A DNA stretch of 64,000 bases. It comes from Silene latifolia (Eukaryota; Streptophyta; Magnoliopsida; Caryophyllales; Caryophyllaceae). Made by a program: the position numbers and the translations under genes. Shown in pieces: positions 28,101 to 40,515 of the stretch. The notes below the pieces were generated by a model. That model was given only the letters and a program-made list of their open reading frames with translations. It was not told the origin of the DNA and made no database searches. Positions within the stretch are counted from its first letter, which is position 1; the number at the start of each line of letters is the position of its first letter. The stretch is from contig NC_133532.1 in assembly GCF_048544455.1 (NCBI RefSeq), positions 12,898,948-12,962,947 on the forward strand, read 5' to 3'.

Positions 28101-28456
28101 TGGGAGAACCTTGAGTTACTCCCCCCGATCGTATGGCGTTCATGTTTACATGAATGACGGTATTAGTGGTGCATTCATGGGGTGAAGACATGTGTGAGCT
28201 AGCGAGCACTTCGGCCTAGTAGTTGGTTTATTAGGATTGTTTAGACCTACCTTTTATTGTATTGTCATTCAAGGGATATATTTTCCCTCACCTTGACTAT
28301 CACGTTTGTATAATTTAAAATCTTTATTTCCGCACTCTTTATTTATGTTTTAGTTTTTGGTGAACCCGCGCTTTCAATTTTTTAAAAGTTTTAAGAAATT
28401 TCCTAAAACTCCGCATTTTATTAGTTATATTTTCCGCTTTATCGCGGGGTGTCATA
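24806..28456 (+). repeat. LARD1 3' LTR
   Basis: 3651 bp. Nearly identical to the 5' LTR for long stretches, but with many clustered substitutions and indels at 26,230-26,720 relative to 20,220-20,700. Contains (ATT)n at 25106-25199. Confidence 0.9.
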
Positions 28457-28940
28457 CTTTCTATATAATCACATTTACACTATACATCATGACATTTATA
28501 TTTCACTATACATCATGACATTTGCACTCCCTATGTCATGATATTTACACTTTCCATATATTCACATTTACACTTTATATGTGCTGACATTTACACTTCA
28601 TATTTAGTCACCTTTACACTCCCTATGTCATCACGTTTACACTTTCTATATAATCACATTTACACTATACATCATGACATTTACACTTCACTATGTCTCA
28701 CATTTACACTTCATATGTCATGACATTTACACTTCACAATATCTCACGACATTTACAGTTCACTATGTCTCACGTTTACACTTCATATGTCATGACATTT
28801 ACACTTTCTTCTTAATCACATCCAGGCATTTACACTTTCTGTGAAAATCACATATACCCTTTCTGTGTGATGACATTAACACTTTCTGTGTGATTACATT
28901 TACACTTCACAATAGGTCACATTTACACTTACCATATCAG
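28457..28940 (-). repeat. Array segment in the protease-gene intron, right of LARD1
   Basis: Starts with the target duplication CTTTC and continues the ACATTTACACTT array. On the minus strand the exon ends with GATATG and the next bases are GTAAGTGTAAATGTG, so a good 5' splice donor is formed by the first array unit. Confidence 0.8.
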
Positions 28941-29472
28941 ATCCAAGTTGAAATGGAGACAAACAGGATTGAATCCAAGCATCTCACTCAGCCCAGATTT
29001 CGTCCTTTTTGTCAAGAACAATTCCTTTCTTCTTGGCTTTCAAAATATCCAGCGCAGCACTCTGTTCAAACGAATGGCAGCGCTATTAAATTTAGACACT
29101 TACGTTACAATTAAATTGGAACTATACAAATTGCATTGAGTGAGGATAGGACAAGTATGGTGTGACTAAGCCCAAAGAAACAACGAGAAGATGCAACTGG
29201 TGCAGTTTGGTCATACATCATCTTATTGATTAGTAGGCACCAACAATCGAGAACAGAAGACATAACTTCCTGTCCAGGTTCAAGGGTTAACATGTCTTCT
29301 CGTGACACGAAGAAAAAGTCTGAAAAAACTGCCAATTCTTCCCTACAAAAAAAGAAAAAATTATATAAGGCGAACATGATTACGACAACATATAAGTATT
29401 AATATGTTTGACATAGAAATTAATCGACTCACCCTTTCAACCAAGCTTCTGATTTGTTAAATACGTAGTCCA

Positions 29473-31090
29473 TCACGTATTTCCTTTCCTTAAAAACATT
29501 CCAAATAATTTCTTATTCAGCTGTAGGTCTACAGTAACAAAGCCCTGCTCGGGCATAGGTTCCTCACAATCCATGGTGCAAGTCAGATTCTCAGGGACCA
29601 CTTCTATGCACTGTAAGGGCTCAGTTGAATGAAATAGGAAAGGGTGGTGATCCAGGTTACTCCGGGGGACATAAATTTCCCGACCATCCGCAGGAGCGGC
29701 TGGTTCAGAAGGGCCTGCCGCATCAGTCGTTCCAAAATCCTCACCTGGAACCCCCTTAAATGCCTTGGCTAGCTCTGCAGTAGATATAAATGTACACTGA
29801 AATTCCGGCAACTTAAACTCGGAGGAGAGTGCTTCAACAACCACCTTATCTGCTCCCTCTACAACATCCATGGGCTTGTCATCATTCTGAAATGAACCAG
29901 GACAAGCGGGTTGTGCAGTAGGGCGTTCACCTTGCTCGTTGACCATGCCACTACCACTCTCTAACCCTTCTTGCGATGCATCTTCACAGACTGTGGTCGA
30001 AACAACGCCAGGCTCACCATCCGGTACTTTCGTACCACTAAATTGGGGTCGGTCAACGGGCTGTTCCACTCCCGGTGCACCGCTAACATCCACAGCCTCA
30101 CCAGGCACTAGTCTAACCACCAGTGGTTCGGGCCCACGGCAGGGCCCCTGATCTTGAGGCGGCTCCATGTCCATGCCCTGCACAGCCTCGTCCTGGTCTG
30201 TCGGTGCACCGCTAACATCCACATCCTCGCCAGGCACTAGTCCAACCACCAGTGATTCAGGCCCACGACAGGGCCCCTGATCTTGAGGCGGCTCCATATC
30301 CATTCCCTGCACAGCCTCGTCCTGTTCTCTAGGTGCACCACCTTGTTCCACTTCGCTGTCACCGTTGTCTGACAACTTATTCAGCACGTTATCAATATCA
30401 GCTGTCACTATAAATTTCAACTGAAATGAAGATGAACCATCTTCAATTGACGGGACTACCACATCCGCATCCACTTTGTTCGCTACTTTTGAATAAGACA
30501 CTTCCCCTTCACCAGTAACAGGCCCCTGTTCTTGAGCCAGCTCCATATCCATACCCTGCACAAACTCATCCTCACCCCTCTGTACGCAGCCCTTTGCCGC
30601 TTCACCACCACCATCACCAATATCTATCAAACCTTGCAGTGCGTTCTCAATATCAGCAGTCGAAATAAATTTTAGTTGAACTGAAGATGAACCATCTTCA
30701 ATTGACTGACCTACCACATCCGCATCAACCTTATTCGTTGCTTCTGAATTACACTTCTCAACAACATGTTCAGCTTTCGCAGGGGCACCACTAGTGTCAG
30801 GCACTTCCCCTCCCAAACTTTCCCGCTCCTCGTTCAATGAGGGCTTTGTGTAAGCTTCTTCAACTTCATCCGGGCTATAAATTTTCTCTAGAATCTGCCG
30901 ATCTGTTAATTGAGTCAAGTCGTCGGTTAAATCTAGCCCGCATTCCTCTTCCTCTCGTCGACAGGCTTCGTTAAGTTCAGCGGTGTTGTAGAAATCAGCG
31001 GTCTCCATTACCTGTGATATCGCCGCATCACCTGCTTTATCACCCAAATCAGAATCTTCTGCAAGTGATATGGGCTCTACAGTAGGCGTA
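29473..31090 (-). pseudogene. Acidic, internally repeated linker exon of the Ulp1-like gene
   Basis: The longest open frame of MULE1 (524 codons from the first Met; the frame reads back to KKTKVPKFEFTPT). Visible internal repeats: QLKFISTADIENAL, QLKFIVTADIDNVL and QCTFISTAELAKAF, spaced along the chain; NKVDADVV-SIEDGSSS twice; and a tandem pair of DQDEAVQGMDMEPPQDQGPC blocks. Rich in D, E, P and G, so probably disordered. The frame ends at FLRKGNT, but the neighbouring frame continues with VMDYVFNKSEAWLKG up to an intron, so one base is lost near 29480. This region is usually a linker between the N-terminal domain and the protease core. Confidence 0.65.
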
Positions 31091-31456
31091 AACTCGAACT
31101 TTGGAACCTTGGTCTTTTTTTTCTTGCTTGCCTTTGTTTTTTCTTGGCCACCTTCCCAACATCTGACAATGAGGGAGCGTTATCATTATATTTCTTCATT
31201 TAGGAAGCTAAATTTCCAACTTCTTCAACATATTCCTTCACCTTTGCACCTTCAAAAAAAGCTTGCGTCGCTTGTGATGGAACAAGATCAGTTGAAGAAG
31301 TAGCACCTGTTGTTAAATTCTTAAGCATTGCATTTGCATCCGCATACCAGGAATAGAAGGCCAAACATTCCTTTGAATCTTCAAGTACGGCTCGTGTACA
31401 CCCTACAGTTGGTAACAAAAAAATATTTAAGAGTCTAGATACAAAAAATATACACT

Positions 31457-31568
<112 letters not shown>

Positions 31569-32698
31569 AATATGCCATTAATTAAACATTCATAACATAA
31601 AACTTACATCTACAGCCCTAGCTTTCAACTCATCGTTATCTTCAACACCGGGGGGAGTTCAATCTGAATGGTGTTGTACTCGACGTTGAAATCAGAAGAG
31701 GCTTAGGGCTTGCCAATGGCGCTTTGGCGCGCCGACTATGGCCAACATCGTATTACCAGTGTCCTTCTCATCAGGGGTCTTGTTTTGACATCGGGGGTAC
31801 TTCACCTTCGACAACCTTAGTCGACCCAATGGACCCACATCCAGCTCATCCTTTAACCTCTTCGATAGAGTTTTCAGATCCCAATGCTGAATAAGTGGAA
31901 GGCCATCTGGGCAACTCATACCACGGTAATCAAACCGCTGAAAATAAGTAATCATAAGGAAAGGGATACAACCAAGCAGATGTGACTGCACGCTGCGAGC
32001 CTCAGCTGCAGCATTAGCTAAACATTCTAATACATACGAGCACCACTCATACTCCGGTATGGCACTCACATCTTCAACCACTTTTAAAAGTTTGATTTCA
32101 ATGCCGTTGTTCAATGTCGGCGCAAGGAATGATGAAATGCTAAGAAGCACAAACAGGCGGCAGAATTCATCCCCTCCATCTTTGAATTGCTCTGACTCAA
32201 TATAATTGAAGACGTCTCCTAAAGGAATAGAATCAGAATTTGATTTCACTTTGAACTTTTGCGCCACAGTTGTTTTATGCGCACATATTTTTCATCTTTA
32301 GCACCAGGCATATATCCAGTAGGTACTATTTCCATCTCTCTCTCACCAACAAGTAACATGAAACAGTCATAGACATCATACTTAGTAACCATAAACTCCT
32401 TCAACTCCGACGCCCTAAAAACATAAGAACCATCGCTGAAAGCCTCGAGAAATTCAGGAACATGTGAAAGCGGGAAAGTTCTGAGTTTTAGATGAAGCAG
32501 CCCCCCAAATCCAATCCTTTGTACAGCGGCTCGTTGAGCAATGTTAAGCTTACTAATAAGCTTGTGAAGCCTGTTGGGGCGACACTTAACGGAAACAGTA
32601 GGGGTAACTTGGGGTTGTTCTTCGCTTTCAGGTAGTTTTCCATCAGATACCATCTGAATCAGGAAAAAAAGTACATAAGAAATGCACAATATCAGTCA

Positions 32699-33093
32699 AC
32701 CTATAACAGTCTACACATTTACATTTACACTTACTCTATCCTCACATTTACACTTCCAGTATCTTCACATTTACACATCCAATTTAGTCAGATTTACACT
32801 TTATTTGTTCACATTTACACTTCTCCTATCCTCACATTTACACTTCCAGTATCTTCACATTTACACATCCAATTTAGTCAGATTTACACTTTATTTATTC
32901 ACATTTACACTTCTCCTATACTCACATTTACACTTCCAATATCTTCACATTTACACTTCCAATTTAGTCAAATTTACCCTTTATTTGTTCACATTTACAA
33001 TTCTCCTACCCTCACATTTACATTTCCATTATCTTCACATTTACACTTCCAATTTAGTCAGATTTACAGTTTTAGTGTTCACATTTACACTTA
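32699..33093. repeat. ACATTTACACTT array upstream of the Ulp1-like gene
   Basis: Units of CTCACATTTACACTTCCAGTA / TTCACATTTACAC in a higher-order repeat of about 115 bp. It continues beyond the Tourist-like insertion at 34880. The coding sequence starts at 32653 after TTCAG, so the array would be 5' intron or promoter. Confidence 0.85.
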
Positions 33094-33415
33094 GGCCCTG
33101 TTCTTTCTGGCTTTTTAGAGCTGAATCGAATCGAATCGAATGGAATGAGAGAATCGAATCAATGAAATGAATCGAATGAATGGAGTGAATCGAATCGAAT
33201 GAATGAATGGAGTGATTTGGACTGAATGAATGAATAGAGTTGAATCAATGAATAAAGCTCTATTGAGCTGAACTGAACTGAAATAATCATATTAATATTA
33301 ATAATAATAATATTTAATATTATTGTTATTATCAACTATAATAATAATAATATTCATAGTATAATACTATTTATACTAAAATTAATATTTTTAAGAAAAA
33401 AATTATAATATTATA

Positions 33416-33624
33416 CTCCCTCTGTCCCGGTAATTTGTTGTCCCATTTAATTTTGGGGTGTCTATTTAATTATTGTCCTTTCTATTTTAAGAATGAACTT
33501 GATGAGCAATTTGATCATTCACACTCAATTTGGTCCGCTTGTCATTTTATAATTGGCCCCTCCTCTTTCCTTGGTCTTTGTGCCAAAACCAAAGGAAAAC
33601 AATTGACCGGGATAGAGGGAGGAG
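33416..33624. mobile_element. Stowaway-like MITE
   Basis: Left end CTCCCTCTGTCCCGG and right end CCGGGATAGAGGGAGGAG are inverted repeats with a 3-base extra at the right, flanked by TA. Length is about 209 bp. These are typical Tc1/mariner Stowaway ends. Confidence 0.75.
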
Positions 33625-33741
33625 TATATGAATAATCATAAATTATAATAATGAAAAAATAGTAATTTTTTACTAATAATATTCTTAATAACAATAATAA
33701 ATAATAATGTCAATATTAATAATGATATTAGTAAAAATAAT

Positions 33742-34309
33742 TGTTTCGAATAAAAACACTCAAGTAAGCGTTGCTCGAATACGGATCGGGTCAACGCGCT
33801 CCTCTCAGACGATAGCACCTCGAACCTATGCTTGCTCTCTCCGGATGGATCTTTCACGCGTAACAAATAGGGCCTCGGAGGGGTCGCAATAGGTCCTTCT
33901 CTGATGCCTTACGGTACTGGTGGATAGTTGGGACCTTGCTTGAAGCTAAGGTTTTCGAGCCCTCTCATAGTAGCTCGAGTAGTCTTACTTCTAGAGAGAG
34001 GAAGTTGTTGGTGAGAAGTATTTTACCATTGATGGGTGAATAATGAGGTATTTATAGATTTCTATGTGTACCTCAAATGATGGCTGACAAGCATGGTTAC
34101 CATATTCGCTATGAATACGCCTTATCGATTCGCGATTCGCTTATAGAAAATGTGTTATATGTATTTTCAGTAATCAGTTGATAGAATTCGCTTTTAACAA
34201 TTCGTGATTCGTAGAGTATCAAGCGAATCCGTAACCATGTTGGCAAGCGTGTTGATTTGTATGACCTCGTATTGGCTACTGGGTCAAGTCGGTTGGGCGT
34301 GCCCCATCA
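33742..34309 (-). mobile_element. Probable solo LTR
   Basis: A 568-bp segment starts TGTTTCG and ends CCCATCA, flanked by ATAAT on both sides (33737-33741, 34310-34314). Its composition is much less AT-rich than the surrounding AAT-rich DNA. On the minus strand it starts TGATGGGGCACGCC and has CTATAAATACC, a TATA box, at about 34048-34058, so transcription was probably leftward. The duplication lies in repetitive AT-rich sequence, which weakens it. Confidence 0.6.
34093..34239. repeat. Small fold-back element inside the solo LTR
   Basis: The arms ATGGTTACCATATTCGCT (34093) and AGCGAATCCGTAACCAT (to 34238) are inverted repeats, about 147 bp overall, with more ATTCGC-type repeats inside. No clear target duplication. 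Confidence 0.45.
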
Positions 34310-34469
34310 ATAATATTAATAATAAATGTTATTAATTTTAATAATAATACCAATAATTATAACAACAATACTAATAATAATAATAATAACAATACTACTA
34401 ATAATAATAATAAATAATATTATTATTAACATTAATAACATTATTATTCATTTTAATAATAATATTCAT

Positions 34470-34470
34470 G

Positions 34471-34523
<53 letters not shown>

Positions 34524-34559
34524 CATTATTAATAACATTATTATTAACACTATTATTAA

Positions 34560-34606
<47 letters not shown>
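34470..34606. repeat. (AAT)n microsatellites in the Tourist-like element
   Basis: Two pure AAT tracts (about 34473-34519 and 34562-34605) in AAT-rich DNA; the poly-Asn ORF is an artefact. Confidence 0.9.
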
Positions 34607-34607
<1 letters not shown>

Positions 34608-34879
34608 TAAAGAATAATATTAAAAAAATAGTATTATTGATAACAAAATTAATAATTAATAATAACTATTAAATTTAAGATGAGTAATTTGAAATGAGTG
34701 AACTTAATGAAGTGAATCAATCAATCAATCAATCAATGGAGTTGAGTGAGGTGAATCGAACTAAATGGAGTCAATCGAATCAATCAATCGAATGAATGGA
34801 GTGAATCAATCGAATCGAATAATCAAAATCGAAAGTGAATCAATCAAGTAGGTGAAAATAAGTCAGAAAGAACAGGGCC

Positions 34880-35535
34880 TTACTCTATCCTCATATTTAC
34901 ACTTCCAGTATCTTCACATTTACACTTCCAATTTAGTCAGATTTACACTTTATTTGTTCACATTTACACTTCTCCTATCCTCACATTTACACTTCCAGTA
35001 TCTTCACATTTACACTTCCAACTTAGTCAGATTTACCCTTTATTTGTTCACATTTACAATTCTCCTACCCTCACATTTACACTTCCATTATCTTCACATT
35101 TACACTTCCAATTTAGTCAGATTTACAGTTTTAGTGTTCACATTTACACTTACTCTATCCTCACATTTACACTTCCAGTATCTTCACATTTACACTTCCA
35201 ATTTAGTCAGATTTACACTTTGTGTTCACATTTACACTTACTCTATCCTCACATTTACACTTTTAATATCTTCACATTTACATTTCCAATTTAGTCAGAT
35301 TTACACTTTATTTGTTCACATTTGCACTTTCTATTTGTTCACATTTACACTTTTTTTGGGTTTACATTTACACTTGGGTTCTCCTCACATTCACAGTCCC
35401 AATTACATCACATTTACAATCCCCAAAAACTGGCTCGATTGAAACCCTAACAAATACATTCACACTACCCATCAGTTCAGATTTACACTATCAATTTAAT
35501 TAGCAATTCAAAGACTATAATATTTACACTACCCA
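34880..35535. repeat. ACATTTACACTT array, outer subterminal segment of MULE1
   Basis: Continuation of the 32699-33093 array with the same higher-order unit of about 115 bp (CTCACATTTACAC, TTCACATTTACAC, TTTAGTCAGATTTACAC). The HLHFQYLHIYTSN-type ORFs are translations of the repeat. Confidence 0.85.
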
Positions 35536-36111
35536 CTTAAAATTAAATTCAAACACGCTAATGAATCAAAATGTTTATGGATAATCAAATATAATAAAAA
35601 TCACATAAATTTAAACATGCAATAAAATCATAAACTCATAAATAACAAAATACAAAAATGAAATAACCCCAATATAGCAACTACGACTCAAGGATAATTT
35701 GCAAATTTAAAAAATTACAACAAAGAAAAGAATAAAGGATGATCATTGAATTACCTTCAAAGTGAGGTAAAGAAACAAAGATAGGAACTGCGAGCGTTTG
35801 AATGGAATAAAATATAGAGAAGAAAATGGATTTGTTGTATTTGGTAAGGAAGAGGATATGTAGAAAATAAAATAGAAGAAATGTGAGATGAAACACAGGA
35901 ATTAGTAAGGACGTTTTTTTGAAATTATTAGAGGAGTTGTATGAGATAGTGGAGAGAAGTTGAATAACATGCGTATGTATGACTGATGGAGGAACAAACA
36001 TGCAGAATTTGAACAGTGAGTCTATCACCCTAAGGAGAGAGGTAAATAGTCTACATATTATTATAATGTTATAAGTTGCTTTTTGGTGTAATCTTAGCCA
36101 TTCATCCTCAC
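35536..36111. other. MULE1 right subterminal region
   Basis: A/T-rich, no gene recognised; the 115-residue minus-strand ORF is hydrophobic low-complexity with no family features. Confidence 0.4.
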
Positions 36112-36172
36112 AATCTAAGGGCTCTAAATGGGACTTATGGACTTAATGACTTAAGGTGGACTCACTTGATCC
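36112..36172 (-). repeat. MULE1 right terminal inverted repeat
   Basis: Reverse complement begins GGATCAAGTGAGTCCACC and later has TAAGTCC twice and CCCTTAGATTG, matching the left end. (TA)n follows it. Confidence 0.6.
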
Positions 36173-36188
36173 TTCTTCTATATATATA

Positions 36189-37471
36189 TGTAACACCCCC
36201 ATATTCAGAGGAGCCTTAACTAGGCCTTCCTTAGCATATAAGGGCGTTACCATCTCGGTTGCCCGAGGATAGTAATAATCAAATGTCGATAAAAGAACTA
36301 TTATATTGTATTACAAGCGATTAAACCAACAAATAATATGAAAGATACAACTCAAAGACTACTCGCTATGACTATCGAATCTCGTGAAGACTCATCCCTG
36401 CCCGGACTCCTGCTATCAACAACATCAACACCTACTAAGACCGACTGCTCACCATAAGGGATCACGGCAGACACATAACAAACAAACAACCACACAAGGT
36501 CAGTACTGAGATAAGATACGACGACAGCAACTACAATTATCAACACAAAACAATGCTATCAATCTCAAACACTGTCACGATAACCAACCCAACTCTATCA
36601 CTGACTGTCCACTGGACCAGCCCTGCCAGTGGGGGACCGCAGCCGTTCCCACCCAATCCCCGCTCATCGTATCGAGCGACAACCCTGTCCATTAATGTGC
36701 ACATCCCCTTCCGTGGCGGGTTCCACGAAGGGCGAAACTAGGGCGTGAAGCCACTCCCGCAAGTGACTCCACTCAGCCGAGAACGCATCTCGAGAATCAG
36801 AGACCACAACCACAATCACCATCACAATCGTCACCATACAATTACGATACTAAGCAATCACAAAACAATCACAACGACCGACACGCTAGACCATCTACAG
36901 AAACTGAGTAGGCGAACCTACCTTTAAGCAACTGCAACCAATCCATGCCAACATATGACATATCCAGCAATCAACCAAAGCCTATAAGCACAACACAATC
37001 ATCTATTACTACCAAGCAAACCCTAACTGTAAAGAACAAGGACACGGGTGATGATTATGACATACCTACAGGGAGAAACTCAGCAAAAGACCGCTACCCG
37101 ACTCAAGTGACGCCCTCCTAAGGCTCAAGGATCTTCAAAAAGGCTTCCATGGAGGTTTTGAGGTGAAGGGAAGGGAAAGAGGCGACTGAAGGATAGGAGG
37201 AAAGTGGCGGAAGTGATTTGCGGATTTAACAAAACGCGATATAAAACCCTCGCTGAAAACTCGGTACTCGATCGAGTACCCAACATACTCGATCGAGTGC
37301 CCCCCTACTCGATCGAGTAACCTAGCTACTCGATCGAGTAGCCTCTACTCTATCGAGTACCACTCATAACATGCAACCCAAGATGGTTTTGGCACGCAAT
37401 TCTAAGACTAATCCCGCTCCCAAGGTCAGTCAACGCTGGTCAAAGGGTCTCTAAAAAGGGCGGGTATTACA
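36189..37471 (-). repeat. LARD2 3' LTR
   Basis: 1283 bp. A palindrome cluster at 37264-37360 begins about 110 bp from the LTR start (minus strand) and is followed by TTTTATAT (about 37247-37240), a weak TATA-like element. Confidence 0.9.
37264..37360 (-). promoter_or_regulatory. TACTCGATCGAGTA cluster in the LARD2 LTR
   Basis: Five copies, perfect or with one change, about 20 bp apart. The equivalent cluster in the other LTR is at 43897-43995. Confidence 0.5.
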
Positions 37472-38537
37472 GTCTTCCCCCCTTAAAAAGAACTTCGTCC
37501 CCGAAGTTCAACTCACCTATCTCCCGCTCAAGACACGGAAACAACACGACCTCACCAATCTTCCCGCTCAAACGATTACTCCTTGGAAATACCATCCCCC
37601 CCCCTGTCATCATCATCACCGTCTACACTTTATACCTATCGACTCTTACCACTATCATGCAAGCATTATCACCGTTAATTGTCACTCTACATGTATGCAT
37701 CAATTCTTACTAATGATTATGTATCAAACATCGACTTTGCCATATGAGCCAACACAAACAACCATCGCTCATCATGTGACAACAATTTATCAACCCAAAA
37801 CGTATCTCATATCAACCTCATACTGCACAACTAACACCACTGTGTTACTCACCAATTCGTTCTATTACGACACATCGCACCACAACTAGCTCTTTATGGC
37901 GGTCCTTTAAAACACATTATCACATTATTTTCAACGAACTAAAGTAACTACTTACACTTCATATAAGCAATGTGACCAACATACTAGATACTAGAAAAAA
38001 AAATTTGGTAATTAAACAACAAGACCTTATAAACGAATAACCGCATAACTTCAAAATCAGCTTTTTATTTTGCGACATTACTCTTCCCCCTAAAAGGAAC
38101 TTCGTCCCCGAAGTTCACCAGCGAAATTACAACACACATTACATATTACTTGATTCCTAACATGTAATGGGTACACATTATTTACCATGGACATTACTCG
38201 CTAAGCATACACTTGTTAAATTAGAAATCATACACAAACCTCCGGAATATCTAGTCACCGTCGACAACATATGTTAATATGGTATGCCCAAGTGTACAAG
38301 AAGTTACAACTCCGATAAATAGATCGTAATAGGGCGTATGCAACATTAAAGTAGCAAGAAACTATTACCGCTTCACTAATTGTGACAAATACGCTTATAA
38401 AACTTCAAACACGACTTCCAACATATGAAATTAACGGTTCAAAGGTGTTACTATGCACTAATAACCACATTAAACATCAAACTTGCAATTATAAAACAAT
38501 TGAACATTTTTAATTTTCGAAAATCTCCTGTAACAGT
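37472..38537 (-). other. LARD2 internal non-coding region next to the 3' LTR
   Basis: Starts with the purine tract on the minus strand. The block GGAACTTCG-CCCCGAAGTTC occurs twice (37490, 38097), a short palindrome. No ORF with features; otherwise A/C-rich non-coding sequence. Confidence 0.5.
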
Positions 38538-38690
38538 GCTACTCGATCGAGTATGTAGCGGTAGTCGATCGAGTGCCATGCTACTCGATCGAGTGTCTTG
38601 GCTACTCGATCGAGTAGCCTCTGAGTCAGAATGCTTTTATCCCACCTTCCTACTGACTACTCGATAGAGTACGGGGTACTCTGTCGAGTA
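38538..38690. promoter_or_regulatory. TACTCGATCGAGTA cluster downstream of the LARD2 gene
   Basis: Four to six copies, including degenerate ones (TACTCGATAGAGTA, TACTCTGTCGAGTA), about 250 bp beyond the stop codon of the ORF1-like frame. Confidence 0.45.
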
Positions 38691-38937
38691 CCTACAGGCC
38701 AAGTTCCCCTATACAACCTGTCATAAGGCAACATACATGCACATATTTGTCATATAAATCGAGTCGGGACGACTCCCCGACTTCTAACATCCTGCAACGA
38801 GTTAAAGTATCAAATCCGGCCTTATGGCCAACAATACAAGTCCCAAAATCAAATACGCAACAAAACAACTACTAAAGTCTAACAACATTACTACCCACTA
38901 AAACCAACTACCACCAACAAAGATAAAACAAGGAGTA

Positions 38938-40515
38938 TCACTCCTCCTCCTGCTGCTGCTGCTGCTCCACCATCACCTCATCATCTCCACCACCGCCAGG
39001 AGCACCTGCTCCCGATGACCCAATCCCCGAGTCCACTCCTGCTCCTGCTCCCGGGCCCACGTACCATGGAGTCAAGCCACCGTAGGCAAAGGACTGAGGT
39101 GTCCCCCACGTCGACTGATCCACCCCGTAGGAATGGAAAACCCCTGTGTAGTCCCCAACTCCACTCCACCAAACCGGATGCGGTCCCTCGGTCCCTATCC
39201 CCTGAGCGTACGCCATCTCGTGCATGTTCCGGAGTGTCAAGGTAGATGACACTCTCTCCGCCAAGTAGCTGGATCGCGTCTCCGGGGTGTCGAGGTAAGG
39301 GTAGCACGGAAAAGGCTGCTGCTGCTATGGTGCCACCGGCCGTGGCCTAGTCTCTGAGGTCCTCTCCCTCACTCGACGGGGTCCTCTCCCCAACCTAGGT
39401 CTCTTCACCGCCACGACCGATGCATTCTCGCCCTTTGTCGGCTCCGGCATCACCTCGAGAATGGTGTCGTCGATGAGGTAGGTCTGCAGATGGCGGGGTC
39501 TATCATCATCCTCCTCCTCCTCCTCCTCATCATCGGAGTCCACCGTCACTACCGTCGGCTCCAAGGGCTCCGTGGGTGGGAGGTGCTCAGGAGCTGGAAT
39601 CTTCATCCAACTCATGCCCCACACTCTCCAAGCTAGGCTACCGTCAGCCAAAGTCCTCAACCATTTCAGGTCGAGATAGTAGTCACGGTCCATGGTGGGC
39701 ACCGGGGTAACTAGAGGCACGTACTCCGAAGAAGCCTCGAAAGAGGTTAGCTTTTCAGCCAACCGAGTGGCGATGGCGCCACAACTCAAGTATCGGGAAG
39801 AGGCAGTAGCCATCAAGGCAAGGGCGGCACAAACCATGGAAGGAGCATTAAAGACCACTTTCCTGGTCCGCTCCGGGTTCAAGTAAGACATCAAAAGTAA
39901 CACCTCATGGTTGTTCGACATCGATATCCTTTTCGTCGTAAAGGAGGTTTGAAAGAGAACGGAGAAAGACCCTCAAGGTAACATGCGATCGTCATTAATC
40001 AAGCATGTTGCTTGAGGTGGGGGTGGCTTTCGGTCAAACAAGGCATTAGGCGGCGACGCCGCACTCACTGGGATATCGGTGATAGAATCCTTGGGAGGCT
40101 TGGCCAACCCAAGGTGAGAGGCAAACAAATCCATAGTCAACGTAAAACCGGTATTCATCAATCTAAACTCACGATCGGCCCACTGGGTCATAGCTAAAGG
40201 AGCTCATGAACTCCAAGGTAAGAAAAGGATAAGTGTGTTTCCTCAGCCTATACAACCCAAGAAGACCCAAAGTCTCAAATATGTGATGGACATCCGTCTC
40301 TATCTCCAATTCCTCCAACAAAGTAGTGTCTATACACCTCGTAGGTCTCATTTTGCGTTTTTGTAAGGCTACAAAACGCTCTCTCTGCTTGAAATCAACA
40401 AAAACCCTTTGAAGGGTACTGAGGCTGCGGGTACCACAAGTCCACTCCCTTCCCCATCTCGGGTGGATTACCCCTCCCCGTTTACTTTGGCGGGTTCCTA
40501 GGTTCGGTCTCAGAT
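38938..40515 (-). pseudogene. ORF1-like (Athila ORF-1 / plant transposon protein) pseudogene of LARD2
   Basis: From an AACAG acceptor at 40516 the minus strand reads RPNLGTRQSKRGG, then FVALQKRKMRPTRCIDTTLL, EELEIETDVHHIFETLGL and YPFLTLEFMSSFSYDP. A one-base shift follows near 40185, then REFRLMNTGFTLTMDLFASH. After another break, 39921-38938 is one frame: RKVVFNAPSMVCAALALMA, SRYLSCGAIATRLAEKLTSF, DYYLDLKWLRTLADGSLAWR, an acidic DSDDEEEEEEDDD run, a TAG at 39325 that replaces a Gln codon, and a C-terminal Q/E tail. The N-terminal blocks align by eye with ORF B of LARD3 (VELLGKKYEPTQFVDTRVLE, LTLEFLSSL). The family name is from memory; the function is unknown. Confidence 0.7.

Larger units (their letters stand above)
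33094..34879. mobile_element. Tourist-like (PIF/Harbinger) non-autonomous element
   Basis: The ends GGCCCTGTTCTTTCTGGC (33094) and GTCAGAAAGAACAGGGCC (to 34879) are inverted repeats, flanked by TTA on both sides (33091-33093, 34880-34882), the target duplication of PIF/Harbinger. Subterminal regions are rich in AATCGAATGAATGG units. No transposase. It has been enlarged by a Stowaway MITE and a probable solo LTR. Confidence 0.8.

Noticed and set aside
39015..40197. Plus-strand ORFs opposite the LARD2 ORF1-like gene
   Set aside because: Antisense shadows; the conserved blocks are on the minus strand.
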